The notes: a model not told the origin generated them from the letters alone. A stretch of DNA of 64,000 bases from Psychrobacter coccoides (GCF_017498085.1 NZ_JAGBKM010000006.1:62001-126000); one strand, 5' to 3'; counted from the first letter of the stretch, positions 17,646-27,517 are shown. Numbers and translations are program-made.

Positions 17646-18530
17646 ATGATGACAGAGGTCAATAATGAGGTTAATGATGAGGCTAATAAGCGGCCTGCAA
17701 GCCAGCCTGTGGCTAATAGCGACAACTCCAAAGTACAGCAGCTGATCGACACCCTGCCCGGTGAGCATATCAAAAAAGACGCGGCCAAGTCCGCCATCCT
17801 CTTTCGCATGGTGATGTCCGACCATCTGTGTCCATTTGGCCTCAAGTCGTTAGATGCGCTCAAGCGTGCTGGCTACGATATCATCGATCGGTATATCACC
17901 AATGACGAGCAAAACACTCTCGTCAAAGACAACTTAGGTGTCGAGACCACGCCGCAGACCTTTATCGAGGGTGAGCGCATCGGCGGTAATGATGAGCTGC
18001 AAGTGTTTTTGGGCAATAGCGAGCCAACAGCCGACGATGAAAAAACCTATACACCAGTCATCGCTATATTTTCGGTGACGGCCTTGATGACGCTAGCGTT
18101 ATGTTGGGCGCTATCGGTCAGCGTGCTGTCGATGCAGGCGCTGATGTGGTTTGTGGCGCTCTCTATGTGCGTGCTCGCCATCAAAAAACTAGAGGACCTA
18201 GAAAGCTTTACCACCAGCTTTTTGGGTTATGATTTATTGGCTCAGCGGGTGGTGCGCTATGCTTATGTCTATCCGTTTTTTGAAGCCTTTGCTGGTATCG
18301 CCATGCTTGCCAATCAGCCGTGGCTCAATCCAATAGCGGGTGCGGTAGCGCTGAGCATCGGCTTGATCGGCGGTATCTCTGTCATCAAGGCAGTCTATAT
18401 CGATAAGCGTGAGCTGACCTGTGCCTGTATGGGCGGCGACAGCAATGTGCCTTTAGGCGCTATTTCCTTGACGGAAAACGTGATGATGTTTGGCATGGGC
18501 AGTTATATGCTGCTGCGAGCGTTGGTATAG
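17646..18530 (+). CDS. Glutaredoxin-like domain fused to a MauE-type membrane redox protein
   Basis: I start at the ATG at 17646 (or 17649), preceded by GTGAGG; the product has 294 residues. Residues 1-35 are polar. A glutaredoxin-like domain follows, with HLCPFGLKSLDALKRAGYDI and the cis-proline motif TTPQTF near residue 100. Only one cysteine of the usual CxxC pair is present (CPFG). After residue 135 come four or five membrane helices resembling MauE/DoxX-type proteins, with a second cysteine pair CACMGG near residue 265. It probably relays thiol electrons at the inner membrane; the partner is unknown. The stop codon lies inside repeat copy 6. Confidence 0.8.
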   Translation: MMTEVNNEVNDEANKRPASQPVANSDNSKVQQLIDTLPGEHIKKDAAKSAILFRMVMSDHLCPFGLKSLDALKRAGYDIIDRYITNDEQNTLVKDNLGVETTPQTFIEGERIGGNDELQVFLGNSEPTADDEKTYTPVIAIFSVTALMTLALCWALSVSVLSMQALMWFVALSMCVLAIKKLEDLESFTTSFLGYDLLAQRVVRYAYVYPFFEAFAGIAMLANQPWLNPIAGAVALSIGLIGGISVIKAVYIDKRELTCACMGGDSNVPLGAISLTENVMMFGMGSYMLLRALV

Positions 18531-18677
18531 TCAGTTGAAAATAAAACTGTTATGGATTTAAACGCGCTACTGGTATAAATTTTACTTACGTGCGGTTATC
18601 ACAGAGGCTGCGCAACCGATATTTCAAGAGCCAGCACCCCAGTAGTGCTATGTTCTTTTTAAAGTGCATCGACTATA
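18526..18677 (-). repeat. Palindromic TATAGTC-ended repeat, copy 6
   Basis: This 152-bp copy's first bases TATAG contain the TAG stop of the upstream gene. Arms carry GCGCTACTGGTATAAATTTT and CCCAGTAGTGC. The core (ACAGAGGCTGCGC) has the orientation of copies 2 and 3. It ends ATCGACTATA. Confidence 0.8.
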
Positions 18678-18832
18678 TAAAACGGCGGCATAAAGCGGCG
18701 GCAGACCCTTAAAGCGTGTCCTTAAAGTATGCGCCTAAAACAGGCGCTCAAAACACGATCAATATCCTGTATCATAGCGAGGCCTACAATCTTGCCAAGT
18801 TATACCTTGGTCATCAGCAAAAGGATGCAACC

Positions 18833-19183
18833 GTGTCGCAGACGCCGTCAACTTCCCAACCGATACCCCACCTCACTCAAAGACAAAATCGCCTGTTAAA
18901 GGGGCTGACCATCATGGGCTACCTAGAAGGCAGCTCTTTTTTGTTGTTGCTCTTTGTCGCCATGCCATTAAAGTATATGCTGGGCATGCCCGAAGCGGTC
19001 AAATACGTCGGCATGGCGCATGGCGTGCTGTTTATCGCTTATATTCTGCTGCTTTTCACTGTGGTCAGCAAAATCAAAACGCCACTTTGGGCGATGCCAG
19101 CAGGGGTCATTGGTTCGCTTTTGCCGTTTGGGCCTTTTGTCTTCGATCATGTGTTAAAAAAGCAGCTCAGACATCAGCTATAG
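18833..19183 (+). CDS. DUF3817 small membrane protein
   Basis: From the GTG at 18833, which follows AAGGAT, the product has 116 residues with three membrane helices. The DUF3817 pattern is visible: LKGLTIMGYLEGSSFLLLLFVAMPLKYMLGMPEAVKYVGMAHGVLF and a short final helix ending in FVFDHVLKK. A longer frame opens with GTG at 18716 but adds 39 polar residues not expected for the family. Function is unknown. Its TAG stop is formed by the first bases of repeat copy 7. Confidence 0.82.
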   Translation: MSQTPSTSQPIPHLTQRQNRLLKGLTIMGYLEGSSFLLLLFVAMPLKYMLGMPEAVKYVGMAHGVLFIAYILLLFTVVSKIKTPLWAMPAGVIGSLLPFGPFVFDHVLKKQLRHQL

Positions 19184-19351
19184 TCGATACTATAGTCAGT
19201 CCAATATGAAAAAGATACAGCAGAACTGGGATGCTTAGTTTTTTAATGTTGGTTTTGCAGCCTCTGTCGGCGTAGGCACAGCAAGCTAGAAAAATTTATA
19301 CCAGTTTCGCATTATTAAATAACGTATCTATTTTATTTAGTATCGACTATA
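19179..19351 (+). repeat. Palindromic TATAGTC-ended repeat, copy 7
   Basis: This 173-bp copy starts with a doubled end (TATAGTC at 19179 and again at 19191) and ends ATCGACTATAG. It contains the extra segment TAGTTTTTTAATGTTGG also found, reversed, in copy 2. The first bases supply the stop codon of the DUF3817 gene. Confidence 0.8.
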
Positions 19352-19391
19352 GATAAAATAGATACACTGCATTAATACTCTAGACTGCTAT
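19349..19391. repeat. Partial repeat copy next to copy 7
   Basis: TATAGATAAAATAGATACACTGC and CTCTAGACTG match the left arm of copy 2, directly after copy 7. It looks like a nested or abutting second element reduced to one arm. Confidence 0.55.
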
Positions 19392-19440
19392 CACCATCAA
19401 CAATACAGGCCACCGTTGACCCACATTATCGCTTGGGCTT

Positions 19441-22400
19441 TTACATTCGCTTGCCCAAGTCCACCAGCATGTCATAGATGATGTTTGAAAAATGACTGTG
19501 CGCTTTTTTATCAGAGAAGAGATGCATCATCATCTTTTCGTGTGCCTCTCTGCTGTCGATCATGGCATCATCGATGGCGATAGGAAAGTCTCCTAACATG
19601 GCTTGGTCTTTGCTGTTTTTGCGCACTTGTGACATGACGACTTCGCTTTCGGCCATCTTATCTCTGATGGTCTCGGCGTAGTTGACGATGTCACTGTCAC
19701 TAAACCCCTCTCCTGCAAACACGTCATTGAGCTGACGGATGATCACTGACAAAAAGTCTTCTTTTTTGTCTTTGGGGGTCGCTGTACCCAGCCCGCTAGC
19801 AGGGTCGAGCTGGTATTCTTCAGCGTTTTCTTGTAGCTGCAAGTCCTGCTGACGTAGCTTAGACACACGGTAGTGCGTCATCTCTATATTACTCAGATCG
19901 ATATCGTCCTCTGCGTTAAAGTCCTCACGTAGTAATGGCAGCAAATGACGGGCATATAGGCTCAGCTTCTCCAGCTCTCGGTCGTCATAGTCGACGATCT
20001 GCGACATAAACTCATAAAAGCGCGCAAAGCCGCCTAAGTCTTTTTTGAATAACACCAGCGCATCTTTGGCTTTTTTAGCTTCCTTAAGCTCATTCTCGGC
20101 ATTTCCAATCAACACTGCATCGTTAGACGCTTTGGCACGCTCAAACAACCCTTTGGTGCGCTGTATCTCTTGTCTGGCTCGCTGGTACTGATGACGCCAG
20201 CGCTCGACAGCGGGTTTACAGATATTACTGATGGCGGCCTGACTTTTATGTTTACTATAAAACGCCTGAGCGAGGTTATTGACCTCATGCCATTTGATAA
20301 TCTCACTGGAGCGTATTTTTTCAAACAGCTCAAACACCTTGTCAGGGTCTGTGACATCGACAAGCTCTGCTGTCTCATAATACGGCTGAAACGCCGCTAG
20401 GATATCTTCTGGGTCATTAAAAAAATCGAGGACAAAAGTGCCGGTTTGTTTTTTGCCAGGATAGATGCGGTTTAGCCGTGATAGCGTCTGTACGCAGTCG
20501 ACCCCTGCCAGTTTTTTATCGACATACATGGCGCATAGCTTGGGCTGGTCAAAGCCAGTCTGAAACTTATTGGCCACTAGCATCACTTGATAGTCATCGG
20601 TGTCAAAGGCTTTGCGCATATCACGGCCTTTGAGAGTGGGGTTCATATTAGTTTCGGTAAAGCGCTGACCCACGAGGCCGCCGCTGTCAGGGTCGGCATC
20701 ATCAAACTCGACCTCACCTGAAAAGGCCACCATGGCGTTGATGCCTCGATAGCCGTGGTCTGTCACGTATTTATCAAAGGCAAGCTTGTAGCGCACCGCT
20801 TCCTTACGTGAGCCGGTCACGACCATGGCTTTGGCCTGCCCGCCGAGCAGGCCTTTGATGTTTTTATTAAAGTGCTCGATGATGACCTTGACCTTTTGCG
20901 AGATATTGTAGTCATGCAAGCGCACCCAGTTGTTGAGCTTTATTTTGGCACGCTTGGCATCGACCTCTTGGTCAGCGGCTATCTCTTGGCTGAGCTGATA
21001 CACCACTTTATAGCTGGTGTAGTTTTTTAGCACATCCAAGATAAAGCCTTCTTCTATCGCTTGGCGCATCGAGTAGACGTGATAGGCTGCTGGCTTGTTG
21101 TCTGCTGAGGCGGGCAGGCTTGGATTGGGCACACGGCCAAACAGCTCAAGGGTCTTGGACTTAGGAGTGGCGGTAAACGCATAGTAGCTGAGATTGTCAC
21201 TGCCACGGCGGGCGGTGATGGTGGCATCGAGCATGTCTTCAGCAGACAGCCCCTTATCGACATGCGCTTCAAGGTTGTCTCTGAGTTCGTCACTGGCTGT
21301 TGGGCTGGCGATCAGCACTTCTTTTAGCTTACGAGCAGTTGTACCCGACTGAGATGAATGTGCTTCGTCAGCGATGATGGCATAGCGTCGTTCTTTGAGT
21401 ACGCTTGAGTCTTCAATGGCTTTGAGCACATGCGGAAAGGTCTGAATGGTGACGATGATGATGGGCTGGAAGCTCATCAGGGCGTCGGCCAGCTTGTCGG
21501 ACTTGGAGCCCTCGCCCTCTGTACGGTTGATCCGCCCCACCACCCCATCGGCGTGTTCAAACTGATAGATGGTGTCTTGTAGTTGGTCATCGAGTACGGT
21601 GCGGTCGGTCACCACGATCACCGAGTCAAAGCGCTTAGTACCCGCCTCATCATATAGGGTAGAGAGCTGATGCGCTGTCCACGCAATCGAGTTGGATTTG
21701 CCTGAGCCAGCACTGTGCTGAATCAGGTAGCGGTTTTGGTTTTTGGGCAGCTCGCTGTGAGTGACACCTGCGTCTGCAACCAGTTTCGTTACCACCTCCC
21801 ACTGATGATAGCGTGGGAAAATCATGGTTTCTTTTTTGGATTTTCGCCCAATGGCATCTTCGACGTCTTCGATCTGCAAGTGTATAAAGCGGCCTAAGAT
21901 ATTGAGCAGGTTGTCGCTGCTGAGTACGTCATGCCACAGATAGTCGGTGGCGTAGCGGTTGGGATCTTGCGGTATGTCATTGCCCGCCCCGCCATCCCGA
22001 GTGCCTTTATTGAAAGGAAGGAAGAAGGTATCATCACCTGCCAGCCGTGTGGTCATGTACACATCGTACTGACTGACAGCAAAGTGCACCAGTGCCCCCC
22101 GCTTAAAGCTCAGTAGCGGCTCAGGTTTATTGCTGTTGGGGTCGACTGGCAGTCGGTCTTTTTTGTACTGCAATATGGCATTGTCCACGGCCTGCTTAAA
22201 CTCAGACTTCAGCTCCATGGTGACCACGGGTAGACCATTGACAAACAGCACCAGATCTATACGGTGCCGCTTGGCCGCCTTGCTGCTATCGGCAGTCGTC
22301 GCCTCGTCGGCGGCTTTGGGGCTTAGATGGGCGCTGTAGACGACTTCGGGCACCACACGGCAGATATTACCGTCATAGCGTGCCAGCACTTCTGGGTTTA

Positions 22401-22758
22401 GGCTGTGCTCTGGCTGAAACTGACAGAGGCTAAAGCGGGTGTTACGAATCTTTAGACCATGACGCAGCACGCCCAAGGTGCCATAGGTGCGTGAGGCTCT
22501 ATCGGTGGCGTGCTCACTGGCTTTGCCGAGCTGCTTGACCAGTTGTCTGATAAACTCTTGCTCTGGCTCCTGCGGAAACAGCCGACAAAACTTCTGCCAC
22601 TCTTGCGGCTGAGTACGCTGTACATAGTCGAGCGCATCCCGCTCATACAGGGCGGTGTCACGCTGATAGCCTGAGGCGACGCCTTGTACCCAGCCACTGG
22701 CCACCATTTCTTTGATGATGTCGGCTTGAAAGGTTGATTCACGAGTGAGGTCAGTCAT
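19441..22758 (-). CDS. hsdR: Type I restriction enzyme R subunit (nuclease and ATP-dependent translocase)
   Basis: The 1105-residue protein has a PD-(D/E)xK nuclease site, with Asp168 and the Glu182-x-Lys184 motif (MELKSE). A superfamily 2 helicase motor follows with Walker A GSGKS at 351-355, DEAH at 464-467, and later motifs FTATPK near residue 540 and QTGFDQP near residue 745. It cuts unmethylated DNA after ATP-driven translocation when bound to the M2S1 complex. Length is in the family range. It is the last gene of the minus-strand hsd block, separated from hsdS by an unrelated exported-protein gene. It appears intact. Confidence 0.96.
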   Translation of the reverse strand: MTDLTRESTFQADIIKEMVASGWVQGVASGYQRDTALYERDALDYVQRTQPQEWQKFCRLFPQEPEQEFIRQLVKQLGKASEHATDRASRTYGTLGVLRHGLKIRNTRFSLCQFQPEHSLNPEVLARYDGNICRVVPEVVYSAHLSPKAADEATTADSSKAAKRHRIDLVLFVNGLPVVTMELKSEFKQAVDNAILQYKKDRLPVDPNSNKPEPLLSFKRGALVHFAVSQYDVYMTTRLAGDDTFFLPFNKGTRDGGAGNDIPQDPNRYATDYLWHDVLSSDNLLNILGRFIHLQIEDVEDAIGRKSKKETMIFPRYHQWEVVTKLVADAGVTHSELPKNQNRYLIQHSAGSGKSNSIAWTAHQLSTLYDEAGTKRFDSVIVVTDRTVLDDQLQDTIYQFEHADGVVGRINRTEGEGSKSDKLADALMSFQPIIIVTIQTFPHVLKAIEDSSVLKERRYAIIADEAHSSQSGTTARKLKEVLIASPTASDELRDNLEAHVDKGLSAEDMLDATITARRGSDNLSYYAFTATPKSKTLELFGRVPNPSLPASADNKPAAYHVYSMRQAIEEGFILDVLKNYTSYKVVYQLSQEIAADQEVDAKRAKIKLNNWVRLHDYNISQKVKVIIEHFNKNIKGLLGGQAKAMVVTGSRKEAVRYKLAFDKYVTDHGYRGINAMVAFSGEVEFDDADPDSGGLVGQRFTETNMNPTLKGRDMRKAFDTDDYQVMLVANKFQTGFDQPKLCAMYVDKKLAGVDCVQTLSRLNRIYPGKKQTGTFVLDFFNDPEDILAAFQPYYETAELVDVTDPDKVFELFEKIRSSEIIKWHEVNNLAQAFYSKHKSQAAISNICKPAVERWRHQYQRARQEIQRTKGLFERAKASNDAVLIGNAENELKEAKKAKDALVLFKKDLGGFARFYEFMSQIVDYDDRELEKLSLYARHLLPLLREDFNAEDDIDLSNIEMTHYRVSKLRQQDLQLQENAEEYQLDPASGLGTATPKDKKEDFLSVIIRQLNDVFAGEGFSDSDIVNYAETIRDKMAESEVVMSQVRKNSKDQAMLGDFPIAIDDAMIDSREAHEKMMMHLFSDKKAHSHFSNIIYDMLVDLGKRM

Positions 22759-22800
22759 GGTAAGTCCGTATCGTTATTTTAATATTGCGCCGTCGGCATC

Positions 22801-23526
22801 CTATGGCTCATCGCAAACCATCGTCAAGCTCTGCCCAAACAGCGTTTTATTCAGTTTTTGGCTGTCGTTAAAAACTTGCTGAGGGTCAGCATGATAGACC
22901 TGATCGTTGACGCAGTTGCCAAACCCAAAAGTCACCAAGTCGATTTTGGCATATTTGGCTGGGTTACTGGCTTTTTCTTTTTGATAGCGTGCCATGGCAT
23001 GGCTGTTGGTTTGCGCCCGTTTTTTGACCAGCTGCTGCCATTTGTTTTGTACGGCCGCTTCGTTTTGTAACAATGGCTTGATGTATTGCTGGCATACTTT
23101 GGGGCTTTGTTTGAGGGCGGCGCTAGGATTGATATAGCCCAAAATGGTCAATTTATTTTGTTGATACTCTCCATCGATAGACTTGAGCAGGTCTTGCTTA
23201 TGGCGTTTTGCCTCTGGCACGACCTCCAAGCGCTCGACTTGCCGCTTCACTTGCTGGTATTCGGCCGTCAGTGTGTCTAGGTCTGTCATGGACAGTTTGT
23301 CTAAAGCGTCGATATTCATCGGTGGAAAAAAGCTGTTTAGGTTTGCACTGGTCAAGCCCTTTAGGACGAGGTGGGAATTTTTGATTTGTTTGGCGCTGTA
23401 TTTTTTATGATCAAAGTCGCCTTGCATGTCGCACAGTTCGTCTTGCCATTGATAGGTTTGCGCTTGGGCGGTGGTGGTCATTGCGATAGCGGCAAGTGCA
23501 GCGGTCAGCCATAGTTTTTTTATCAT
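22801..23526 (-). CDS. Exported protein of unknown function inside the hsd locus
   Basis: From the ATG at 23526, which follows AAGGAT, the product has 241 residues. A clear signal peptide (MIKKLWLTAALAAIAMTTT, cleavage near AQA) directs export to the periplasm. The mature protein is mostly helical and polar, with many lysines and glutamines and four cysteines (near residues 33, 145, 208 and 238), which may form two disulfides. No known domain is recognised. It sits between hsdS and hsdR on the same strand, about 40 bases before the hsdR start. A role in restriction is not expected for an exported protein; it may have been inserted there. Confidence 0.75.
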   Translation of the reverse strand: MIKKLWLTAALAAIAMTTTAQAQTYQWQDELCDMQGDFDHKKYSAKQIKNSHLVLKGLTSANLNSFFPPMNIDALDKLSMTDLDTLTAEYQQVKRQVERLEVVPEAKRHKQDLLKSIDGEYQQNKLTILGYINPSAALKQSPKVCQQYIKPLLQNEAAVQNKWQQLVKKRAQTNSHAMARYQKEKASNPAKYAKIDLVTFGFGNCVNDQVYHADPQQVFNDSQKLNKTLFGQSLTMVCDEP

Positions 23527-23593
23527 AAAAATCCTTATTTGTTTTTTATTATGTGATGTGATGCACATTTGTACATCGGTTACAGGCGGCACC

Positions 23594-24961
23594 CTACTCA
23601 GGCTGCACCCACTCTCGCACATCAATCTTACCCGTCACCGCCGCAGATATTAAAGCGGTTCGACGTTCTTGCATGAGTTGGATTGCTTGTTTTGCTCTCT
23701 CAATTATTAGATCATATTTCTTAGTCCGTTCATAAATATAGTTAACAATCTCTCTCTGTTCTTTAAGTGTAGGTATAGGTACTTGTACATACCTGACCTC
23801 TCCACAGTTTAAATGAGGATGCATCCCACCTGTTCTAATAGAGTATAAAAAGGCATATCCATAATCTGTTTGAAGCGTTAAGGACAAATACTCACCAATC
23901 AACAACTCATTTTTTGGTTGTAAAATTATAAGAGCATGACAGTTAAACCCTGCTTCTTTGTCAGTTACCAATCCAATATCACCAGTTCCTGCTCCAGTTT
24001 GGACAACCAGTACATCACCTTCTTCTAGTATAGATTTCGAATGCTTTTTACTCCATTCTTCCCTTACAAAATAAGAGCCGTCAAAATGGATGCCTCCACG
24101 CTTAACATGAGTTGCCTGTATGTAAGGAACTCCCTTAGGCACCAAAATGTCTCTTGTAGCTCCTACATATCCATTCGTTATCTTCTTTGTTACTTTAGAA
24201 ATTGCCAATATATCCCAATGCTCCGGCACCTCACCCAACCACTCCACGCCCGAATCTTTCATTGGCATCTCAGGATTTAAGCCTTTGGTTACCGCATGGC
24301 TGATTACCGCTTGCCGCTTTTCGGTCAATAGCTCGATAAGACGTTGCTGTTTTTCGATCAGGGTGTCTATTTTGGCGGTTTCAAAGTCTAGGAAGTTGGC
24401 TATTTTCTTTTGTTCTAAGACTGGAGGCAATATAAGCGGTGACCCTTGTAACTTATCTGCTGTATAGTGAGAAATAGTTGCCTTATTACAAATAATATTA
24501 ATAAAGTCAGTAGACTTTAAATAGTTGATCCAGTAGTAAAAAAATCTTGAATCATTAGTATATCTAGGACGAACCCTATTAATTGCATTCTGGATATAGC
24601 ATTCATCTATTTCATTATCCCAAATAGCAGCGCGTCCAACATCTCCCCCCTCACTGACTAGAATATCATTTTTCTTTAGAAGCAATCTTTTACGTTCGTC
24701 AGCGGAAAACCACATTGAACTTACGTTCGTAAGATCAATCCCAGATGGCTGTATATTTTGCGCTTTCAGATAAGGTTTCAGCAAATCTGAGGTAGTCTTG
24801 CGTGTTGTTTGCAACATTTTACCTAGAACTACTGTATAACCATACTTAACTTGCGTTGAAATCCAATGCGCTGGAACCTCCCTCAACCACTCAACCCCAG
24901 AGTCTTTATACTCAGGATACGCCTGATAGCGCCCCGACTGCATCGCTGTACTGTCCACCAT
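23594..24961 (-). CDS. hsdS: Type I restriction-modification specificity subunit
   Basis: The 455-residue protein has two target-recognition halves. Each begins with the same motif: DSGVEWLREVPAHW near residue 20 and DSGVEWLGEVPEHW near residue 237. The halves are separated by conserved helices carrying KIANFLDFETAKID and LIELLTEKRQAVISHAVTKGL, and a second such helical region closes the protein. It determines the two-part DNA site methylated and restricted. The start codon overlaps the hsdM stop by one base, so translation is coupled. The variable parts (about 23700-24850) are notably AT-rich compared with hsdM, as usual for exchanged recognition domains. Confidence 0.95.
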   Translation of the reverse strand: MVDSTAMQSGRYQAYPEYKDSGVEWLREVPAHWISTQVKYGYTVVLGKMLQTTRKTTSDLLKPYLKAQNIQPSGIDLTNVSSMWFSADERKRLLLKKNDILVSEGGDVGRAAIWDNEIDECYIQNAINRVRPRYTNDSRFFYYWINYLKSTDFINIICNKATISHYTADKLQGSPLILPPVLEQKKIANFLDFETAKIDTLIEKQQRLIELLTEKRQAVISHAVTKGLNPEMPMKDSGVEWLGEVPEHWDILAISKVTKKITNGYVGATRDILVPKGVPYIQATHVKRGGIHFDGSYFVREEWSKKHSKSILEEGDVLVVQTGAGTGDIGLVTDKEAGFNCHALIILQPKNELLIGEYLSLTLQTDYGYAFLYSIRTGGMHPHLNCGEVRYVQVPIPTLKEQREIVNYIYERTKKYDLIIERAKQAIQLMQERRTALISAAVTGKIDVREWVQPE

Positions 24962-27381
24962 TACGAATGCACCTCGCTCAGCAGTGCCATAATATCCTGA
25001 CTGACCTTATCCAGATCGGCATCAATCTCGCTCAGTGGCCGCGGTGGCTCATACACATAGAAGTGACGGTTAAAGGGTATCTCATAGCCGACGATACCAA
25101 TCTCATCATCGCTGGCATCTCGCTTGCCGCCATCGATCCACGCATCCGCCACATGCGGCTGTACCTCACGAGTGAAGTAGCTTTCGATCAGCTCACGAGT
25201 GCTCACACTTGGGTCAAGCGGGATGTTTTCATAATCCCGTAGGTCGCTATCGCACTCAAACTCCACGATTTTGGTTTTACCATTACTATCTGTAACCTCA
25301 AACGCACCGTATAACGGATTGGCTGCTTTGGCTGACTTTTTGATCACCCGCTGCGCCTCAGGGTTTTTCCACGTAATGGCATTTAGGATCTGCTTTTTTT
25401 CTTTGGCGCTTAGATTTAGCCCCGTGTCTTTTAGCGCCTGCTTAAACAGCGCATCAAACTGATTATAATCATCAAACTGCTGGGTGCCGATGGCTTGTTG
25501 TAGGGTTTGGGCAGCGGTCATGATGGCCAGCTGCTCACGCCACAGCTTGGGGCTGAGCACCTCTTTGATTTGCTTTTCTTTTAGCTCACTAAAGTCAGCC
25601 TTTATCATCGCACGGGCTTCTACCTGAATATCACTGGTCAAATCGCCAAACTCGCCATAAGTTTCCTCAGTCCACTGCTCACCAAACTTCTCATACAAGG
25701 CGGGCATGACCACATCATAAGTACGCTCGGCATAGCGCAGTGACGCAATCGCCGCAGCGCTCATCTGTGCTGACAGTCGTAGCGGGCGCTCGATGGTCAC
25801 ACGGCGATAGCCAAACTCATGAGTGGCAAAGATTTTACTGGCGAAGGTCTTTGCGGTCTCAGTCTTAGGCGTCGCTGATTGACGACCACGGTTTGACTTC
25901 ACATCCGCAGGTTTATCAAGCTCTCGGGCATCCACCACCTCAAAGTCGCCAAAGGTACGGGTGATGGTCCTGATATCGGTGTCGCTCATCTCATTGCGCT
26001 TGGAGCCCAGCGACTTACGCATCTTGCTATATAGGTTAGTACCGTCAATAAGCTGTACCTTGCCTTTACGCTCAGGCGCTTTGTGGTTGGTCAATATCCA
26101 CACATAAGTGGCGATACCCGTGTTGTAAAACATATCTGTGGGTAGCGCAATAATCGCCTCGAGCAAGTCCGACTCAAGGATATAGCGGCGGATTTCACTC
26201 TCGCCACTGCCCGCGCCGCCTGTAAACAATGGCGAGCCGTTTAAAATAATACCGATACGGCTACCCGTAATGGCGGTATCGTTAGTCGGTGCATCAGATT
26301 CGGAGTTTTGAGAGTGCGATTGTACTGGGCGCATCTTACTGATCAGATGCAGGAGGAACAATAGCGAGCCATCCGAGACCCGTGGCGTGCCTGGACCAAA
26401 GCGACCATCGAAGCCTTTTTGCTCATGCTCGTCTTTTATCTCGCCCGATATCTTTTTCCAGTCCACCCCAAATGGTGGGTTGGACAGCATATAGTCAAAG
26501 CTTTCATTAGGGAGCTGGTCATTTGATAAGGTGTTGCCCAGCTTGATGCGGCTGACCTCCTGACCCTTGATCAGCATATCGGCCTTACAGATGGCATAAG
26601 ACTCAGGGTTGAGCTCTTGACCAAAGGCCCGCATCACCGCATTGGGGTTGAGCTCCAGTACATACTCCATACCTGATGATAAAAACCCACCCGTACCTGC
26701 TGTGGGGTCATAAATGGTACGAATGATACCGTCTTTGCTCAGCGCCTCATCGTCCTCCATAAACACCAATGACGTGGTTAAGCGCACAATATCACGTGGG
26801 GTAAAATGCTCCCCTGCTGTCTCGTTTGAGCTTTCGGCAAAGCGGCGGATCAGCTCCTCAAACACCAAACCCATCTCATGATTTGACACAGCTTCAGGGC
26901 TGAGATCGACGTTTTGGAACTTTTGTACCACTTTATACAGCAGGTTGGCATCATTTAAGTAACCCACAAACTCCTCAAAGCGAAAGTGCTCAAAGATCTC
27001 CCGAGCGTCCTTTGAAAATGACTGGATATAGTGGCTTAAGTTGGCTTCGATATCGCTTTGCCCCATCTTAGCCAGCGTCATCGGTGAGGTATTATAAAAC
27101 GCTAGGCCGTCAGTCTTACGCAATAAAAACTTGGCCTCAGCCTCTTCATTTAGGTTCATAGCGCTGATGTTTTGAGCTTCTGCCACCACCGCATCTTTTG
27201 ACGCCTCTAGCACACACTCCAGACGGCGCAGCAGCGTAAATGGTAGGATGATGCGTCCATACTGAGACTGCTTGAAGTCACCACGCAGTAGGTCAGCGAC
27301 CGACCAGATAAAGGCGGCTAGGTTGGTCGGTGTGGTGGTAGATGAGGGGTGCGGCTGAGTGGCTGAAGCTGATAGAGTCAT
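24961..27381 (-). CDS. hsdM: Type I DNA methyltransferase M subunit
   Basis: The 806-residue protein has the N6-adenine methyltransferase motifs: SAM-binding [11 protein letters not shown] at residues 224-234 and catalytic NPPF at 301-304. An N-terminal HsdM helical domain precedes them (residues 20-160). The C-terminal 300 residues are longer than in EcoKI-type HsdM but typical of the larger subfamily, including the [15 protein letters not shown] region near residue 740. With HsdS it methylates the host target. It is first in the hsd operon and ends in TAATG overlap with hsdS. Confidence 0.95.
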   Translation of the reverse strand: MTLSASATQPHPSSTTTPTNLAAFIWSVADLLRGDFKQSQYGRIILPFTLLRRLECVLEASKDAVVAEAQNISAMNLNEEAEAKFLLRKTDGLAFYNTSPMTLAKMGQSDIEANLSHYIQSFSKDAREIFEHFRFEEFVGYLNDANLLYKVVQKFQNVDLSPEAVSNHEMGLVFEELIRRFAESSNETAGEHFTPRDIVRLTTSLVFMEDDEALSKDGIIRTIYDPTAGTGGFLSSGMEYVLELNPNAVMRAFGQELNPESYAICKADMLIKGQEVSRIKLGNTLSNDQLPNESFDYMLSNPPFGVDWKKISGEIKDEHEQKGFDGRFGPGTPRVSDGSLLFLLHLISKMRPVQSHSQNSESDAPTNDTAITGSRIGIILNGSPLFTGGAGSGESEIRRYILESDLLEAIIALPTDMFYNTGIATYVWILTNHKAPERKGKVQLIDGTNLYSKMRKSLGSKRNEMSDTDIRTITRTFGDFEVVDARELDKPADVKSNRGRQSATPKTETAKTFASKIFATHEFGYRRVTIERPLRLSAQMSAAAIASLRYAERTYDVVMPALYEKFGEQWTEETYGEFGDLTSDIQVEARAMIKADFSELKEKQIKEVLSPKLWREQLAIMTAAQTLQQAIGTQQFDDYNQFDALFKQALKDTGLNLSAKEKKQILNAITWKNPEAQRVIKKSAKAANPLYGAFEVTDSNGKTKIVEFECDSDLRDYENIPLDPSVSTRELIESYFTREVQPHVADAWIDGGKRDASDDEIGIVGYEIPFNRHFYVYEPPRPLSEIDADLDKVSQDIMALLSEVHS

Positions 27382-27517
27382 AGCGGTCTTATGGTTGGGT
27401 GGTTGGGTGGTTTAGGAGACAATAAATAGCGGCTCATCGTAGCGGCCTGCCTGATAGCGTCCTAGTTTAGGTCTGCCGCTCTGTTTTGTCTAGCTGTGTC
27501 GGTATGGATGGCGCTAC

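Noticed and set aside
19441..27381. Larger defence island around hsd genes (BREX, DISARM or toxin-antitoxin)
   Set aside because: Only the M, S and R subunits and one exported protein are present; no pglZ, brxC, drm or toxin genes are seen.
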